Of a DNA stretch of 64,000 nucleotides, positions 1 to 8,842 are shown one piece after another. A program made the position numbers and the translations under genes. The notes beneath the pieces are model-generated. The model made no database searches. It saw nothing but the letters and a program-made list of their open reading frames with translations, and had not been told where the DNA came from. The DNA lies in contig JAJDDY010000018.1 of NCBI GenBank assembly GCA_029260075.1, forward strand, positions 18,680 through 82,679. Direction: 5' to 3'. The DNA is from Phycisphaerae bacterium (GTDB lineage Bacteria; Planctomycetota; Phycisphaerae; UBA1845). Position 1 is the first letter of the stretch. Every line of letters starts with the position of its first letter.

Positions 1-1120
1 GTACGAAGCGGGCGTTATTAAGCTGATCGTTGACGCTTTGGTTCTGAAACCCGCGGCTCATCTTATTGCCCAAGCTGGACCAATAGAGCGCGTGGGAATA
101 GGCGTTGCGCCAGTCGAGCGGGCCATAGCGATCCGCCATCATTTCGTACATGAACTCGGGATCGAGCTTCAGGCGATGTCGCAGGACGTCAGAGCGAATG
201 GCTGCGAGTAGCGTCTGTACTGACTCCTGACGACGCTTGTCGGTCAGAAGCGCCAGGCGCCGGACGTCTATGTCTTCAGGATCGGCGGCGTGCTCCACAA
301 CGTCGGAGATCTGCAACTCCGGTCGGATTCGCTCGGCGACAAACTCCAAGAGCACCTCGTCCGGCGTCAAGCCCAAGGCCTTGAGGTCCGCCGCGACGGC
401 CGCCACTTCCGACGCGCCTCCGATGAGTTTTTGCAAATCTTGCGGGGCGTCGACGATCTTCTTGAACCACGCGAAGTATTCGTCATCGTTGAGCGTGACC
501 GGTGGCGCCCCGAGCACACGTTCCATGTCTACCGCAAGCGCACGCTTATAGTTGAGGTGTTCGTCGTCAAGGAAGTCGGCGATTTTGTGCCAATAAATCC
601 ATGAGAGATCCTTGTAGAGCATCACCGCCCGCGGGTTGTAGACAATGCCCTTGTCGCGAAGAATGGTGATGCCATTTTTCACCCATCGCCACCGCTCCTC
701 AGGCGAGTACTTGGAGACGGAAATGTTGTACGCCATGTTCCACGACGCATTCGACCAGACACCCGGAAACCGAGGGGCCAAGGCGCACACGGTTTCGTGC
801 AGCTGAAGCGCCTCGTAGAACTTGCCCTCGTCTTGCAATCGCTGAGCGCGGATGGCGGCCCAGTCTATGGCCAAGGCACGAAACGTGCCCAGCTTGCCGA
901 GCAGAGCGATATCCGGCGGCAGACCTTTGATCGTCGACGGATCGACCACCAACTGATGTTCCTTCCTCAGTTCGTTGATTCGGCCGAGTAAGCCCCCCGC
1001 CCCGGCAAGACACACTACCGCAATCGCCACGCCAACAATCTGCACATTCGACTCGCGCCGCCGGGCTGAACGACGTGCGGCCATGTGCTGCGGAAGTTGA
1101 AATTTAGCCAATTGCGGCAT
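1..1120 (-). CDS. TPR-like single-pass membrane protein, cut by left edge
   Basis: An open frame runs without a stop from an ATG at 1120 to the window edge; about 373 codons are visible and the C-terminus is missing. A basic N-terminus (residues 13-25) precedes one hydrophobic segment at about residues 27-46, followed by a long soluble region on the far side of the membrane. That region starts with helix pairs reading like a degenerate TPR (RLQDEGKFYEALQLHETV, then APRFPGVWSNASWNMAYN). I do not recognise a named family or catalytic motif. It lies on the same strand downstream of an ABC-2 permease/ATPase pair, so it may be an accessory protein of that exporter; this is inference. A second in-frame ATG at 1084 is an alternative start; neither has a strong ribosome binding site. 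Confidence 0.8.
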   Translation of the reverse strand, partial: MPQLAKFQLPQHMAARRSARRRESNVQIVGVAIAVVCLAGAGGLLGRINELRKEHQLVVDPSTIKGLPPDIALLGKLGTFRALAIDWAAIRAQRLQDEGKFYEALQLHETVCALAPRFPGVWSNASWNMAYNISVSKYSPEERWRWVKNGITILRDKGIVYNPRAVMLYKDLSWIYWHKIADFLDDEHLNYKRALAVDMERVLGAPPVTLNDDEYFAWFKKIVDAPQDLQKLIGGASEVAAVAADLKALGLTPDEVLLEFVAERIRPELQISDVVEHAADPEDIDVRRLALLTDKRRQESVQTLLAAIRSDVLRHRLKLDPEFMYEMMADRYGPLDWRNAYSHALYWSSLGNKMSRGFQNQSVNDQLNNARFV

Positions 1121-1191
1121 ACCACTCACTCAACGTCGTAAGGCGCTCTGTCGATGGCGCCAAGAAAACTGTTCTGCTTCTTTTTGTACCG

Positions 1192-1345
1192 CTAATGCTC
1201 CGTCACGACTCAAATGACGGGTTCGTCCGACCCGAGCCGCGACCGTGAGGGAGCGCTCTTAATCTATTAGGCCGGATTCCAATCGTCCGCTTCCTCACGG
1301 GCGCGGCTCGGTAAACCCGTCATTCGATCTGTGACAGCGCACCAG
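1192..1345. repeat. MITE-like inverted-repeat element, copy A
   Basis: The two halves are near-perfect inverted copies. The left arm has GTCACGACTCAAATGACGGG, then GAGCCGCGACCGTGAGGGAG. The right arm has CTTCCTCACGGGCGCGGCTC, then CCCGTCATTCGATCTGTGAC. A non-palindromic centre of about 30 bp separates them. The same architecture recurs at 18660, 52282, 57745 and 59617, with partial cores at 19961, 24522 and 56224. No open frame for a transposase is present, so any mobility would have to be in trans. Confidence 0.75.
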
Positions 1346-1458
1346 ACTCGGTCAGCAATCCATTGCCGAGTTGCGTGGGACATTGCTCTAGCCGTGGACT
1401 ACTCAAGTCCAGCATCGATTCGAGTCCCCCACCTCTCGAGAGATGGGCCACCCAACAT

Positions 1459-1495
1459 TGGATCGCCGGCTGGAAGCCGGTGCCACACTTGTTCA
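1459..1495 (+). repeat. REP-like hairpin, copy 1
   Basis: A short hairpin CCGGCTGGAAGCCGG is followed by TGCCACACTTG. The same unit occurs at 19667 (inverted), 50847 and 56433, always outside genes, as expected of a repetitive extragenic palindrome. Confidence 0.65.
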
Positions 1496-1503
1496 CTAGG
1501 GCG

Positions 1504-2910
1504 CTACACCGAAATCTCCGCCACCTCACGACGATGGAACAACAGGATGGCCACACCCAACACAATGGACGTCTTCACGAACACCAACCAGAACATGCCA
1601 TCCAGAACCCATACGAGGCTGACGTTTCGGCCGTTTACAAAATCTTCGATCGCGTTGTAGTAACCGAAATCGGGAATCACCTTGTGCAAGGCGTCATACA
1701 ACATCAACATCGACTGAGCGAAAAAGTTGTTCAACGACGAAAACATGCCAGCGAATTCGTCGTTCGTGGTGTCCATGGCCTCGAGAATAAACGCACGCGT
1801 GCCCGCCAACACATACACCGTAAGCGATGCGAGGCAAGCGACCGGGAAGGAAAAAACGGCTGTCATCAGAATCGCTACGGCCGCCAGGAACATCAACTTA
1901 CACATGATCAACGTCAACAGGCGAAGCAGGTTGCCCTCGAACGACCCGACGACAAAAAGAACCTCGACCTCGCTCGACTTTCGAAATTCGATCACGCTCT
2001 TGTATTGCGGCTCACCCTCGAACGGGTTCTTGTTGGAAAAATAGACGGCCAGCGTATGATCGTCAGCCACAGCGTCCGCAGGCACGGCGACCGAGTGGAA
2101 ACGCCCGATCACATGACGCACCGGTACCCGGTACACAGGCGTCCCCTTCATGCTATCGCCCACTTGCCACTCCGCGCGAAACACCTCGTCGGGCGGATAC
2201 GCAGAGACATCCGTCTTGTACCGAATTTGAATCTCGCTACCTTTGGACCGATTGCAAAGCACGTTGGAGAACTCAAAAACACGCAACTCACTCGGACCGA
2301 CGACGCGCCATTGGGCCTCGTACTTCTTCGTGAGGCTGCGTTGAATGTCCTTCGCGTTGAAGTCTGTGTAATCGTCGTACATCCCTTCCTCCAGGTTTCG
2401 CTCAAACTCAGCCTTAGCCGGGACGCGAAAGTCTGGCGGCGTACACTTCAGCGCATGCCTCGCCACAAGTACTTCGTTGTTCAATTTGAACTCGTCGAAG
2501 CGATCGTCGATGGGCGGGTGTGTGCTCTTGATGTAGTGAACCATGCCGTAGATCGTCAACCCGGAACCGAGCAGGAACACCCCGTCGAGCATGACGATCC
2601 CCAGCCACTTCCCGATGACATACTGCCAGCGGGCGACCGGTTTGGTCATGACGAGGAAAATTTGGCGATGAACAAATTCGTCGGCCACGCTTCGCGAGAG
2701 GAAGATGGTAAGAAGCCCGAGGAGCAACCCGGTGGCGTTCAACCCAAACGACATGAAGCTTTGCACGGCTCCGGACTGCGAGCCGTCACCAACGACCGAG
2801 AACGGCAACCCGAACACGATCAGACCAATCAGCGCCACCATGACGAGGGCGACCTTCATGCGAACACCCTCTGCGAACATGTGGCGTGCTATGGTCCAGA
2901 CGGTGCTCAA
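1504..2910 (-). CDS. ABC-2 type transporter permease with large extracytoplasmic loop
   Basis: This 468-residue integral membrane protein is the permease partner of the ATPase encoded immediately upstream. Hydrophobic segments lie near residues 20-38, 58-72, 105-128, and in a C-terminal group (about 335-370 and 430-460). A soluble insert of about 190 residues separates the N- and C-terminal groups, unusual for a simple ABC-2 permease. The start is TTG at 2910, inside a TTGA overlap with the ATPase stop, giving translational coupling. It is supported by alignment of its N-terminus (TVWTIARHMFAEGVRMKV) with that of the paralogous permease at 8843 (CLYTIARNTFVETIRQPI). Both also end in the motif RREV. 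Family members export lipids, polysaccharides or drugs; the substrate here is unknown. Confidence 0.85.
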   Translation of the reverse strand: MSTVWTIARHMFAEGVRMKVALVMVALIGLIVFGLPFSVVGDGSQSGAVQSFMSFGLNATGLLLGLLTIFLSRSVADEFVHRQIFLVMTKPVARWQYVIGKWLGIVMLDGVFLLGSGLTIYGMVHYIKSTHPPIDDRFDEFKLNNEVLVARHALKCTPPDFRVPAKAEFERNLEEGMYDDYTDFNAKDIQRSLTKKYEAQWRVVGPSELRVFEFSNVLCNRSKGSEIQIRYKTDVSAYPPDEVFRAEWQVGDSMKGTPVYRVPVRHVIGRFHSVAVPADAVADDHTLAVYFSNKNPFEGEPQYKSVIEFRKSSEVEVLFVVGSFEGNLLRLLTLIMCKLMFLAAVAILMTAVFSFPVACLASLTVYVLAGTRAFILEAMDTTNDEFAGMFSSLNNFFAQSMLMLYDALHKVIPDFGYYNAIEDFVNGRNVSLVWVLDGMFWLVFVKTSIVLGVAILLFHRREVAEISV

Positions 2911-4145
2911 GGTTTCGGGTCAACCTTTTGTTCGGCGGAAGACGAGTCGAGCAACTCGTCGATGACGGTCGCGTCGGCGCTTCCGGAGTATTCTGAAGAC
3001 CCGGTGTCGCTCGGCGCGGGCGTGACCGCGTCTAATCTTGACGGTGGAAGTTCGTCTTCAGCTCCGTCGACCGACTGCGTCTCGTCTATACCCATTAGGG
3101 CATCGAGCACTTCACGCTCCGGCTGCGGCTCGGCGACCGTCGGCGCGACGGGCTCGGGAAGCGGCGCCGCCGTCGATGCTGAAATTAAGTCTTCGACAAC
3201 GGCATCCGTGGTCGACACCGTTGCTTTCTTGAGGAAGTCGGGCATGACCCCACCGGCGCGCGCGCCGGACGTGGCGATGTTGGCGTCATGGGCTTCACGC
3301 ACGATCTGGAGGAAGAAATCTTCGAGCCGCATCCGCGGGTGCGTGACCTGAGCAATGTCCTTGCGTTCCAGTCGTCGAACGAGCTCGGCCACTTGCTCAA
3401 TGGTGGCGGCTGAAACGGCCGGCATGCTGATCTGCGTCACGTCGGTTTCGCTGAGCAACGAGCCGATCTCACCGGCCGCGCGCTGCCGCCCGCCATAGAG
3501 AATGGTCACGCGATCAGACACGTCCTCGACGTCGGAAAGTATATGACTCGAGAGTAGTATGGTTTTGCCTTTGCGCGCCAGCTCTTGAATGACATCTTTG
3601 ATTTGCCGGGCACCGATCGGGTCGAGACCGGAGGTGGGCTCGTCGAGAATGAGAAACTCCGGATCGTTAATCAGCGCTTGCGCCAGTCCGATACGCCGCG
3701 CCATGCCCTTGCTGTATTCACCAAGGGGACGCTTGGCTTCGTGGCGCAGACCGACCATGTCCAAAAGATGCTCGGTCCGTTCGCGCCGCACCCTTGCCGG
3801 GAGACGAAACAAACGTCCGTAAAAATCAAGCGTTTCGTGGGCGACAAGAAAACGGTAGAGGTACGATTCTTCGGGGAGGAAACCGATCCGCGCTTTGACG
3901 GACACATCAGTCGGGGGCTTGCCGAAGACGGATATCCGTCCGCGCGTCGGGTATAGCAAACCCAGGAGCATTTTGATGGCTGTGGTCTTGCCCGACCCGT
4001 TGGGTCCGAGCAGTCCGAACACCTCACCCGGTCGGATTTCCAGATCGAGATCCTTAACCGCCTCGACATGAGGCCGGCGCCAGAAATCCAGAAAGGTCTT
4101 GCATAGTCCTGCTGTTTGAACAACGGGCAGCGTACGCTGAGCCAT
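2907..4145 (-). CDS. ABC transporter ATP-binding protein with acidic C-terminal tail
   Basis: This nucleotide-binding subunit of 412 residues has a Walker A motif GPNGSGKT (residues 47-54), a degenerate signature YSKGMA (144-149), Walker B FLILDEPT (164-171) and an H-loop histidine at 201. The pattern is typical of the CcmA/ABC-2 exporter class (for example NosF- or NatA-type). Catalytic sequence ends by about residue 290. The remaining ~120 residues are rich in Pro, Ala, Glu and Ser, probably disordered, and are absent from ordinary members. The gene overlaps the permease by 4 bp and lies 127 bp downstream of the SPFH gene at 4273. It energises export by the neighbouring permease; the cargo is not evident. 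Confidence 0.92.
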   Translation of the reverse strand: MAQRTLPVVQTAGLCKTFLDFWRRPHVEAVKDLDLEIRPGEVFGLLGPNGSGKTTAIKMLLGLLYPTRGRISVFGKPPTDVSVKARIGFLPEESYLYRFLVAHETLDFYGRLFRLPARVRRERTEHLLDMVGLRHEAKRPLGEYSKGMARRIGLAQALINDPEFLILDEPTSGLDPIGARQIKDVIQELARKGKTILLSSHILSDVEDVSDRVTILYGGRQRAAGEIGSLLSETDVTQISMPAVSAATIEQVAELVRRLERKDIAQVTHPRMRLEDFFLQIVREAHDANIATSGARAGGVMPDFLKKATVSTTDAVVEDLISASTAAPLPEPVAPTVAEPQPEREVLDALMGIDETQSVDGAEDELPPSRLDAVTPAPSDTGSSEYSGSADATVIDELLDSSSAEQKVDPKP

Positions 4146-4272
4146 GGGTTCTTCTCAAAATTGACGGCGGCCGATCTGCACGAGGGCAGCGACCGTCGGC
4201 CGCAACGCCCACCCCAGTCGTCTCAAGTCCACACCGACGATTCGACGACAGGCCGCAACTACTCAACCGACG

Positions 4273-5562
4273 CTAATCAAACTCCGGACCAAGCGCCTTC
4301 CACTTCTTCGGACCCGCGCGTTCCGCGTGCTCGCCCGCAAGGCGGCGCATCTCCCGCGCCCGCGTCTGCCTCGGGTCGAGCGGCAAACGCAACCGGATTT
4401 CCTTGAGCCCCGCCGGAAGGAGCAGCTTGGTTACGCCCGGGCTATCAAAAATGCTCTGCCGGGTCGCCTCCCAAAGACGAGTGATCAACATCTTGGGATT
4501 GCGCTTGTACTCGGGTATCAACCCCTCGTATCGCTCAACGTCGCTTCGCATCCGCGTCACCACGCCAACGCGATAGGCACCGGCCTCCTTGATTCGCTTG
4601 CCCGCTCGTCCTTCCGCACGATCTTCGATCAAGTCGTCAACGCGCGCATGCAAAGCAGTTAGCTCTGCGTCGGGACCGCCATGGGCATCGATTTCGTCGA
4701 GCAATGCAATCAACTCCGGGTAGACGCTACCCGCCGTCGCATTGAGAACGGCCGTGCGTCGTTGCTCCGCGATGCGAACACTTTGCTGTTTGACGTTTTC
4801 GGCGCGCTGCGTACCGTTGAACGCACCGCGTACCGGGATTGGCGGCGTCGGCTCGTACATCTCGATAAAGGTCACGCCGAGCCCACTGTCGATGGCAGCC
4901 AGCCTCCGGTTCACGCGCCGTTTCATCTCTTCCTGAACGTAGTCAATGCGTGTGCGAATCAATTCCTCAGCCGTGAGCTCAGTCGCCAGGGTCACGCCGA
5001 CGGTCTCGACGTAGGTCTTGATGATCTCCTGCGCCGATTCGATCCGGTCGCCACCGATCGTCGAAACAAACGCCCCGACGTCGTCGAATTTGTAGGTCAC
5101 CTTCCACTTCGTGTGGACCAGACCGGCGTCGGCTGTGAGGAGCGCTCCATCCAGCGTGGGATGCAACCCATCGACGATGTTACGTGTGAGGAAATCAATG
5201 GGCTTGTTGAGCTCGTCCGTGCGGCGCGCAAAGCTGTGACTCTCCACCGTAAATTCGTTGCTCTGGCGCGTGGGAAGTGGGACGACTTCGTCGATGGGGA
5301 ACGGCAAGGCAAGCAACACGCCCGGCTTGCTGACCACACGACTCAGCCCGCCCATCCGCATCACCAGCGCTTCTTGATGCGGCTCAATGCACTGAACGTT
5401 TGAGAACAAGTAGAGCACGACGAGTATGGCCATGATGCCCTTGAGCACGCCGAAGCTCGAGCGCAGCGCCTCGGACAGCGACTGATTGGCCGCGTCGAGC
5501 GGTTCCTCCATCGGCGTAGCGGCGTGCGTGTCGAATTGGTCGTTCGATTCAGTCATCAACAT
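4273..5562 (-). CDS. SPFH/band-7 membrane protein, HflK-like
   Basis: This 429-residue protein has one transmembrane segment (about residues 40-57) followed by an SPFH domain beginning CIEPHQEALVMRMGG and continuing through a helical region with repeated Ala/Glu/Arg (about residues 230-330). HflK/HflC proteins form large ring-shaped membrane complexes that control the FtsH protease. The ATG at 5562 begins directly after the stop of hflC with no gap; a second ATG two codons in is equally possible. It is the third SPFH gene in a row, and its divergence from a standard HflK suggests it is an extra ring subunit or a partner of the adjacent ABC exporter. The family call is secure, the specific role is not. 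Confidence 0.85.
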   Translation of the reverse strand: MLMTESNDQFDTHAATPMEEPLDAANQSLSEALRSSFGVLKGIMAILVVLYLFSNVQCIEPHQEALVMRMGGLSRVVSKPGVLLALPFPIDEVVPLPTRQSNEFTVESHSFARRTDELNKPIDFLTRNIVDGLHPTLDGALLTADAGLVHTKWKVTYKFDDVGAFVSTIGGDRIESAQEIIKTYVETVGVTLATELTAEELIRTRIDYVQEEMKRRVNRRLAAIDSGLGVTFIEMYEPTPPIPVRGAFNGTQRAENVKQQSVRIAEQRRTAVLNATAGSVYPELIALLDEIDAHGGPDAELTALHARVDDLIEDRAEGRAGKRIKEAGAYRVGVVTRMRSDVERYEGLIPEYKRNPKMLITRLWEATRQSIFDSPGVTKLLLPAGLKEIRLRLPLDPRQTRAREMRRLAGEHAERAGPKKWKALGPEFD

Positions 5563-6486
5563 TCAATCCGAGGGTAGCACGCCGTCAAGTACGGGGACAC
5601 GATCACGAACTTCGCTATCGAAGACATCAAACGGCGACTCCGTCGTGTTCCAAATGATCGTGGATCGCGACCGCAACGCTTCCTTCACGGTTCGCAACCG
5701 ATCGAGCAAGATGCGAAGATTGGGGTATTTGTCGAACTTCTTGTAGTACTCGCTGACGATTTTCTCAGCGTCGGTTTCGATGCGTTTTACGATCCGATCG
5801 ACCTCGGCCATGATGCGTGTTTCCGCCGCACTCGCCTCAGCGATGATGTCCGCCGCCCGCGCCCGCCCTTCGGCCACGTAGCGCGCCGCCTTGGCGTCCT
5901 CATGTGCTTTCATACTCTCGAAAACCGCTGACGTCACGGACTTGGGTAGACCCAATCGTTTGATCCCGAAGTCGACCACTTCGATCCCATATTCCTCAAG
6001 AGCGTCTTTGGCGACCGCATCGCGAATCTCGGCTTCGATCTGACGGACCCTCCGGGTCTTCGGGTCGGTCGAAACGAAATGGCTGAACTCATGCGTACCG
6101 GTTACCGCATGCTTGTGCGTGACCACGGTAGTACGCAACTTGCGTTCACCGTCTTCCACGCCGCCGGGGAAATTCGTATGGAACTTGGTGGGGTCGGTCA
6201 CTTTCCATAGCGTGAATGTGGTCAGGAGTATGTTCTTCCCATCCACCGTTCGCGTTTCTTCCGTGCGGTCCTCAAGAATATTGATCCGCTTGTCATAGAT
6301 GACCATGTCTTGAATGGGACGAGGCCACTTGATACCCAAGCCCGGATCGGTGATCACGTTTTGGCCCGGATTGCCGAGCGTGGTCTTGATCGCTACCTCC
6401 GTGAACCGAACCTGGTACGTACACATGTACAGCACAAGCACGATCGCAAGGAAGACGGCCGCCAGTAAGGTTCCAATGTTCTTCAT
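5563..6486 (-). CDS. hflC: HflC-type SPFH protein
   Basis: This 307-residue protein has one N-terminal transmembrane helix (about residues 5-25), the band-7 domain, and the HflC hallmark GIEVVDFGIKRLGLP followed by a helical stretch ending in EGRARAADIIAEASA. Canonical HflC works with HflK in a periplasm-facing cage around FtsH. I chose the ATG at 6486, which has a TTGAGGT ribosome binding site about 7 nt upstream, rather than the in-frame TTG at 6501. The stop directly abuts the next ATG, and the upstream HflK-like gene ends only about 20 bp away, so the three genes are almost certainly one operon. Confidence 0.9.
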   Translation of the reverse strand: MKNIGTLLAAVFLAIVLVLYMCTYQVRFTEVAIKTTLGNPGQNVITDPGLGIKWPRPIQDMVIYDKRINILEDRTEETRTVDGKNILLTTFTLWKVTDPTKFHTNFPGGVEDGERKLRTTVVTHKHAVTGTHEFSHFVSTDPKTRRVRQIEAEIRDAVAKDALEEYGIEVVDFGIKRLGLPKSVTSAVFESMKAHEDAKAARYVAEGRARAADIIAEASAAETRIMAEVDRIVKRIETDAEKIVSEYYKKFDKYPNLRILLDRLRTVKEALRSRSTIIWNTTESPFDVFDSEVRDRVPVLDGVLPSD

Positions 6487-6505
6487 GTAGACCTCAATCA
6501 ATCAT

Positions 6506-8656
6506 CTATTTTCTTTGCTTCACGAGTTCGTTCTCAACACTTTGATCAAGCACTTGGTCCAGTCCCGCTTCGTGAGCCACGTCGTAGTCGATGATCACAT
6601 TCGACGCATCGCCAACGACCAGGAATTTGCGAACGTCCGACAATCCCGTGAACGATTCCAACCTTCTTCGCTCCTCGTAAAGTTCAGGAGCGGCGAGATA
6701 GGCTGCAAGCTGCGTCTCGAAGGTAAACGCCTTTCCCGCAGCCTCACTGACTTGCTTGCTCGCACGGGCGTTGGCGTCGGCGATGAGTGCGGCCACAACA
6801 CCGCTCGCGGGGGCGATTTCCGCGTCCGGATCACCAACGACGAGATCGTGAATTCGCTGCTGAAGTTTCGCGCGTCTTGGATCGCCCTGTGGGACAGCCT
6901 CGCGCGCCACGATCGCCGCGTCGAGCGCCCGCGCACGCGTTTCGGTTCCGGCCACAGAAGTGAGCAAACTGCGGGCCTTACCCTCCGCGGTATGAATTGC
7001 GGCCGATCGACCGATCTCCGACGCGACCACGGACTGAAACTTCTGAGCGACGCCGGACTGTGAGGGGGGATGAGCGCCACGCACACCAGCGAACACAATC
7101 TCTACGCCCAGGTCTCGCTCGTCGTAGCGACGCTGAATGGATTTCTTGAACTTGTTGTTGAATACCTGACGCCCCGGGCCCATCAGCACATCGATGTCCA
7201 CGCTCGACGCATAGTCGGAAAGCTCCTGATACGCGATGACCTGCATCAACTTCTCGGGTTCGCGATATTTGTAGAGATACTTTTCGATGTCTTTGATCCG
7301 ATACTCGATCGGAACCGCAACCTTAAGCAGGCTGACCACATCGCTCTTCGTGCCCTCGGCTGCCCCACCGTCGCTGTCGCTGGTCGGCGCCGACGTAGCG
7401 TCCATCCCGGTCCGCGGCGCTGCGACGATCAACATGGCTTCGGCGACGAATTCATGCGCCTCGGTCCAAAGCACGGCCGCTTCCGCGTGATCGTTGTCCT
7501 CGCCATCCTCATCGTCGTGTGCATGGGCGGTCTCGCCGATCACCAACTCGCCGATGCGCCGAACTGGAACCCGCTGTATGACGTCGATGGGGTAGGGTAA
7601 TTTGAGGTGAACGCCGGGGCCCTGAACGTCACCGGAAACACGACCGAACCGCTCCACGATCACCTGTTCGTCCGGCGCGACGATCACGACGCTCGTAAGC
7701 AATAACACGACCGCGCACGCGGTCAGCATGATCGGAAACAACCACCGCTGCAGAAGTTGATAGAACCAGGTCGAACTGATCTGGAACCCGAATTGATAAT
7801 TCATCGCGTCGGCGATGGACTTCGCGAAACCACCCGGTTCGCCGATCATTCCCAAGATACGGCTATCGAAGGACGGACGTGGCACCTCGCCGGGCAGACG
7901 TGGTCGGTACAGGTCGAACACGAAATTGAGCGCGAACTCCAACCCGAGGGCCACAAGCGCGATGCGCAGTACGTAGGCACCAAGGGGCTCGGCCCAGGAA
8001 AATGACGATGCCGCCATCAACGAGGCGGCCACGGCGAGGCAGCCCAAAGCGCTCCCGGCCATGCACACGGCCCCGGCGCGAATCAGACCCCACTGTGGCA
8101 GACGCGCCACGGCAAGTGCGTATCGAGCATAGAGGTAGAACAGGAAGCCAAGCCCTACCGAAAACCACATGATGATCGTGGGCTGGGGCGTACGCGCTAA
8201 GCCATCGTCGGCAAATGCGGAGTCCAGCGACCATCCCCACCCGAAGAAATGACCGCCGAGCAACACCACGGATAGCAGCACCGTAGTGAGCGGGAGCATC
8301 TTCTTGACCATCCATTGAAGTCGAATCTGCTCGATCAGCAGCGATTCGTCGTCAAGTTCGAAAATGGCCTGGTTGGTACCCGCGGCGCGCGATCGCTGAA
8401 GCTCCTCGGTCTCCAGTACCTCTTGACCTACGCGCCGAATCTGATTGAGCATCAGGAAGAGCACGAGCCAAATCGGCAGACCGACGAGCAGGAAGCGGGC
8501 CAAGGCAGCAAGCAGGTCCGAGCCATCGCCCCAGAGCGACAGCAGGCCCGCCAGACTCGCACCCACCACGTGCAACAAGCATCCTAGGATGGCTACATGT
8601 TGAGCGCGACGGTCACTGGCTGGTCTGTCTGGTGTCATAAGGCGGTTTCCGTCCAT
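6506..8656 (-). CDS. HflK-like SPFH protein fused to a polytopic membrane domain
   Basis: This 716-residue protein carries about six hydrophobic segments in residues 20-320, unlike the single helix of canonical HflK (about 400 residues). An SPFH domain then begins VIVAPDEQVIVERFGRVSGD. Inside the SPFH region, around residues 380-395, is a His/Asp/Glu-rich loop (AHAHDDEDGEDNDHAEA), which could be a flexible or metal-binding insert. The C-terminal third is Ala/Arg-rich and helical, as in HflK. It heads an operon with hflC and a third SPFH gene. Start ATG 8656; an alternative ATG lies at 8638. Function is inferred as quality control or scaffolding of membrane proteins. Confidence 0.85.
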   Translation of the reverse strand: MDGNRLMTPDRPASDRRAQHVAILGCLLHVVGASLAGLLSLWGDGSDLLAALARFLLVGLPIWLVLFLMLNQIRRVGQEVLETEELQRSRAAGTNQAIFELDDESLLIEQIRLQWMVKKMLPLTTVLLSVVLLGGHFFGWGWSLDSAFADDGLARTPQPTIIMWFSVGLGFLFYLYARYALAVARLPQWGLIRAGAVCMAGSALGCLAVAASLMAASSFSWAEPLGAYVLRIALVALGLEFALNFVFDLYRPRLPGEVPRPSFDSRILGMIGEPGGFAKSIADAMNYQFGFQISSTWFYQLLQRWLFPIMLTACAVVLLLTSVVIVAPDEQVIVERFGRVSGDVQGPGVHLKLPYPIDVIQRVPVRRIGELVIGETAHAHDDEDGEDNDHAEAAVLWTEAHEFVAEAMLIVAAPRTGMDATSAPTSDSDGGAAEGTKSDVVSLLKVAVPIEYRIKDIEKYLYKYREPEKLMQVIAYQELSDYASSVDIDVLMGPGRQVFNNKFKKSIQRRYDERDLGVEIVFAGVRGAHPPSQSGVAQKFQSVVASEIGRSAAIHTAEGKARSLLTSVAGTETRARALDAAIVAREAVPQGDPRRAKLQQRIHDLVVGDPDAEIAPASGVVAALIADANARASKQVSEAAGKAFTFETQLAAYLAAPELYEERRRLESFTGLSDVRKFLVVGDASNVIIDYDVAHEAGLDQVLDQSVENELVKQRK

Positions 8657-8842
8657 CGGGGCTCAGATACGAACCTCGCCGCATTTCATGCGTATCGTTT
8701 GAAGGGCCCACCGGGCACCATTCGCGGTTTGCCACAGCGGGCGGCGAGCTTACAATAATCCGGCGGTGCTGCCAACGGGTGAAACACCGCCGCCAAAACG
8801 CCAAGCCTAGGGCGGAAGTTTAGGGAAACGGTCTCGGATTTC

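Larger units (their letters stand above)
1121..1503. other. gene-free gap filled by two repeat elements
   Basis: No credible gene is seen here. Most of the stretch is one copy of the MITE-like element (1192-1345) and one copy of the REP-like hairpin (1459-1495). The remainder shows no recognisable signal. Confidence 0.6.

Noticed and set aside
1363..3351. A 662-codon plus-strand open frame opposite the ABC permease and ATPase genes
   Set aside because: It has His/Arg-rich, low-complexity sequence and no domains; the minus strand carries clear ABC transporter motifs.
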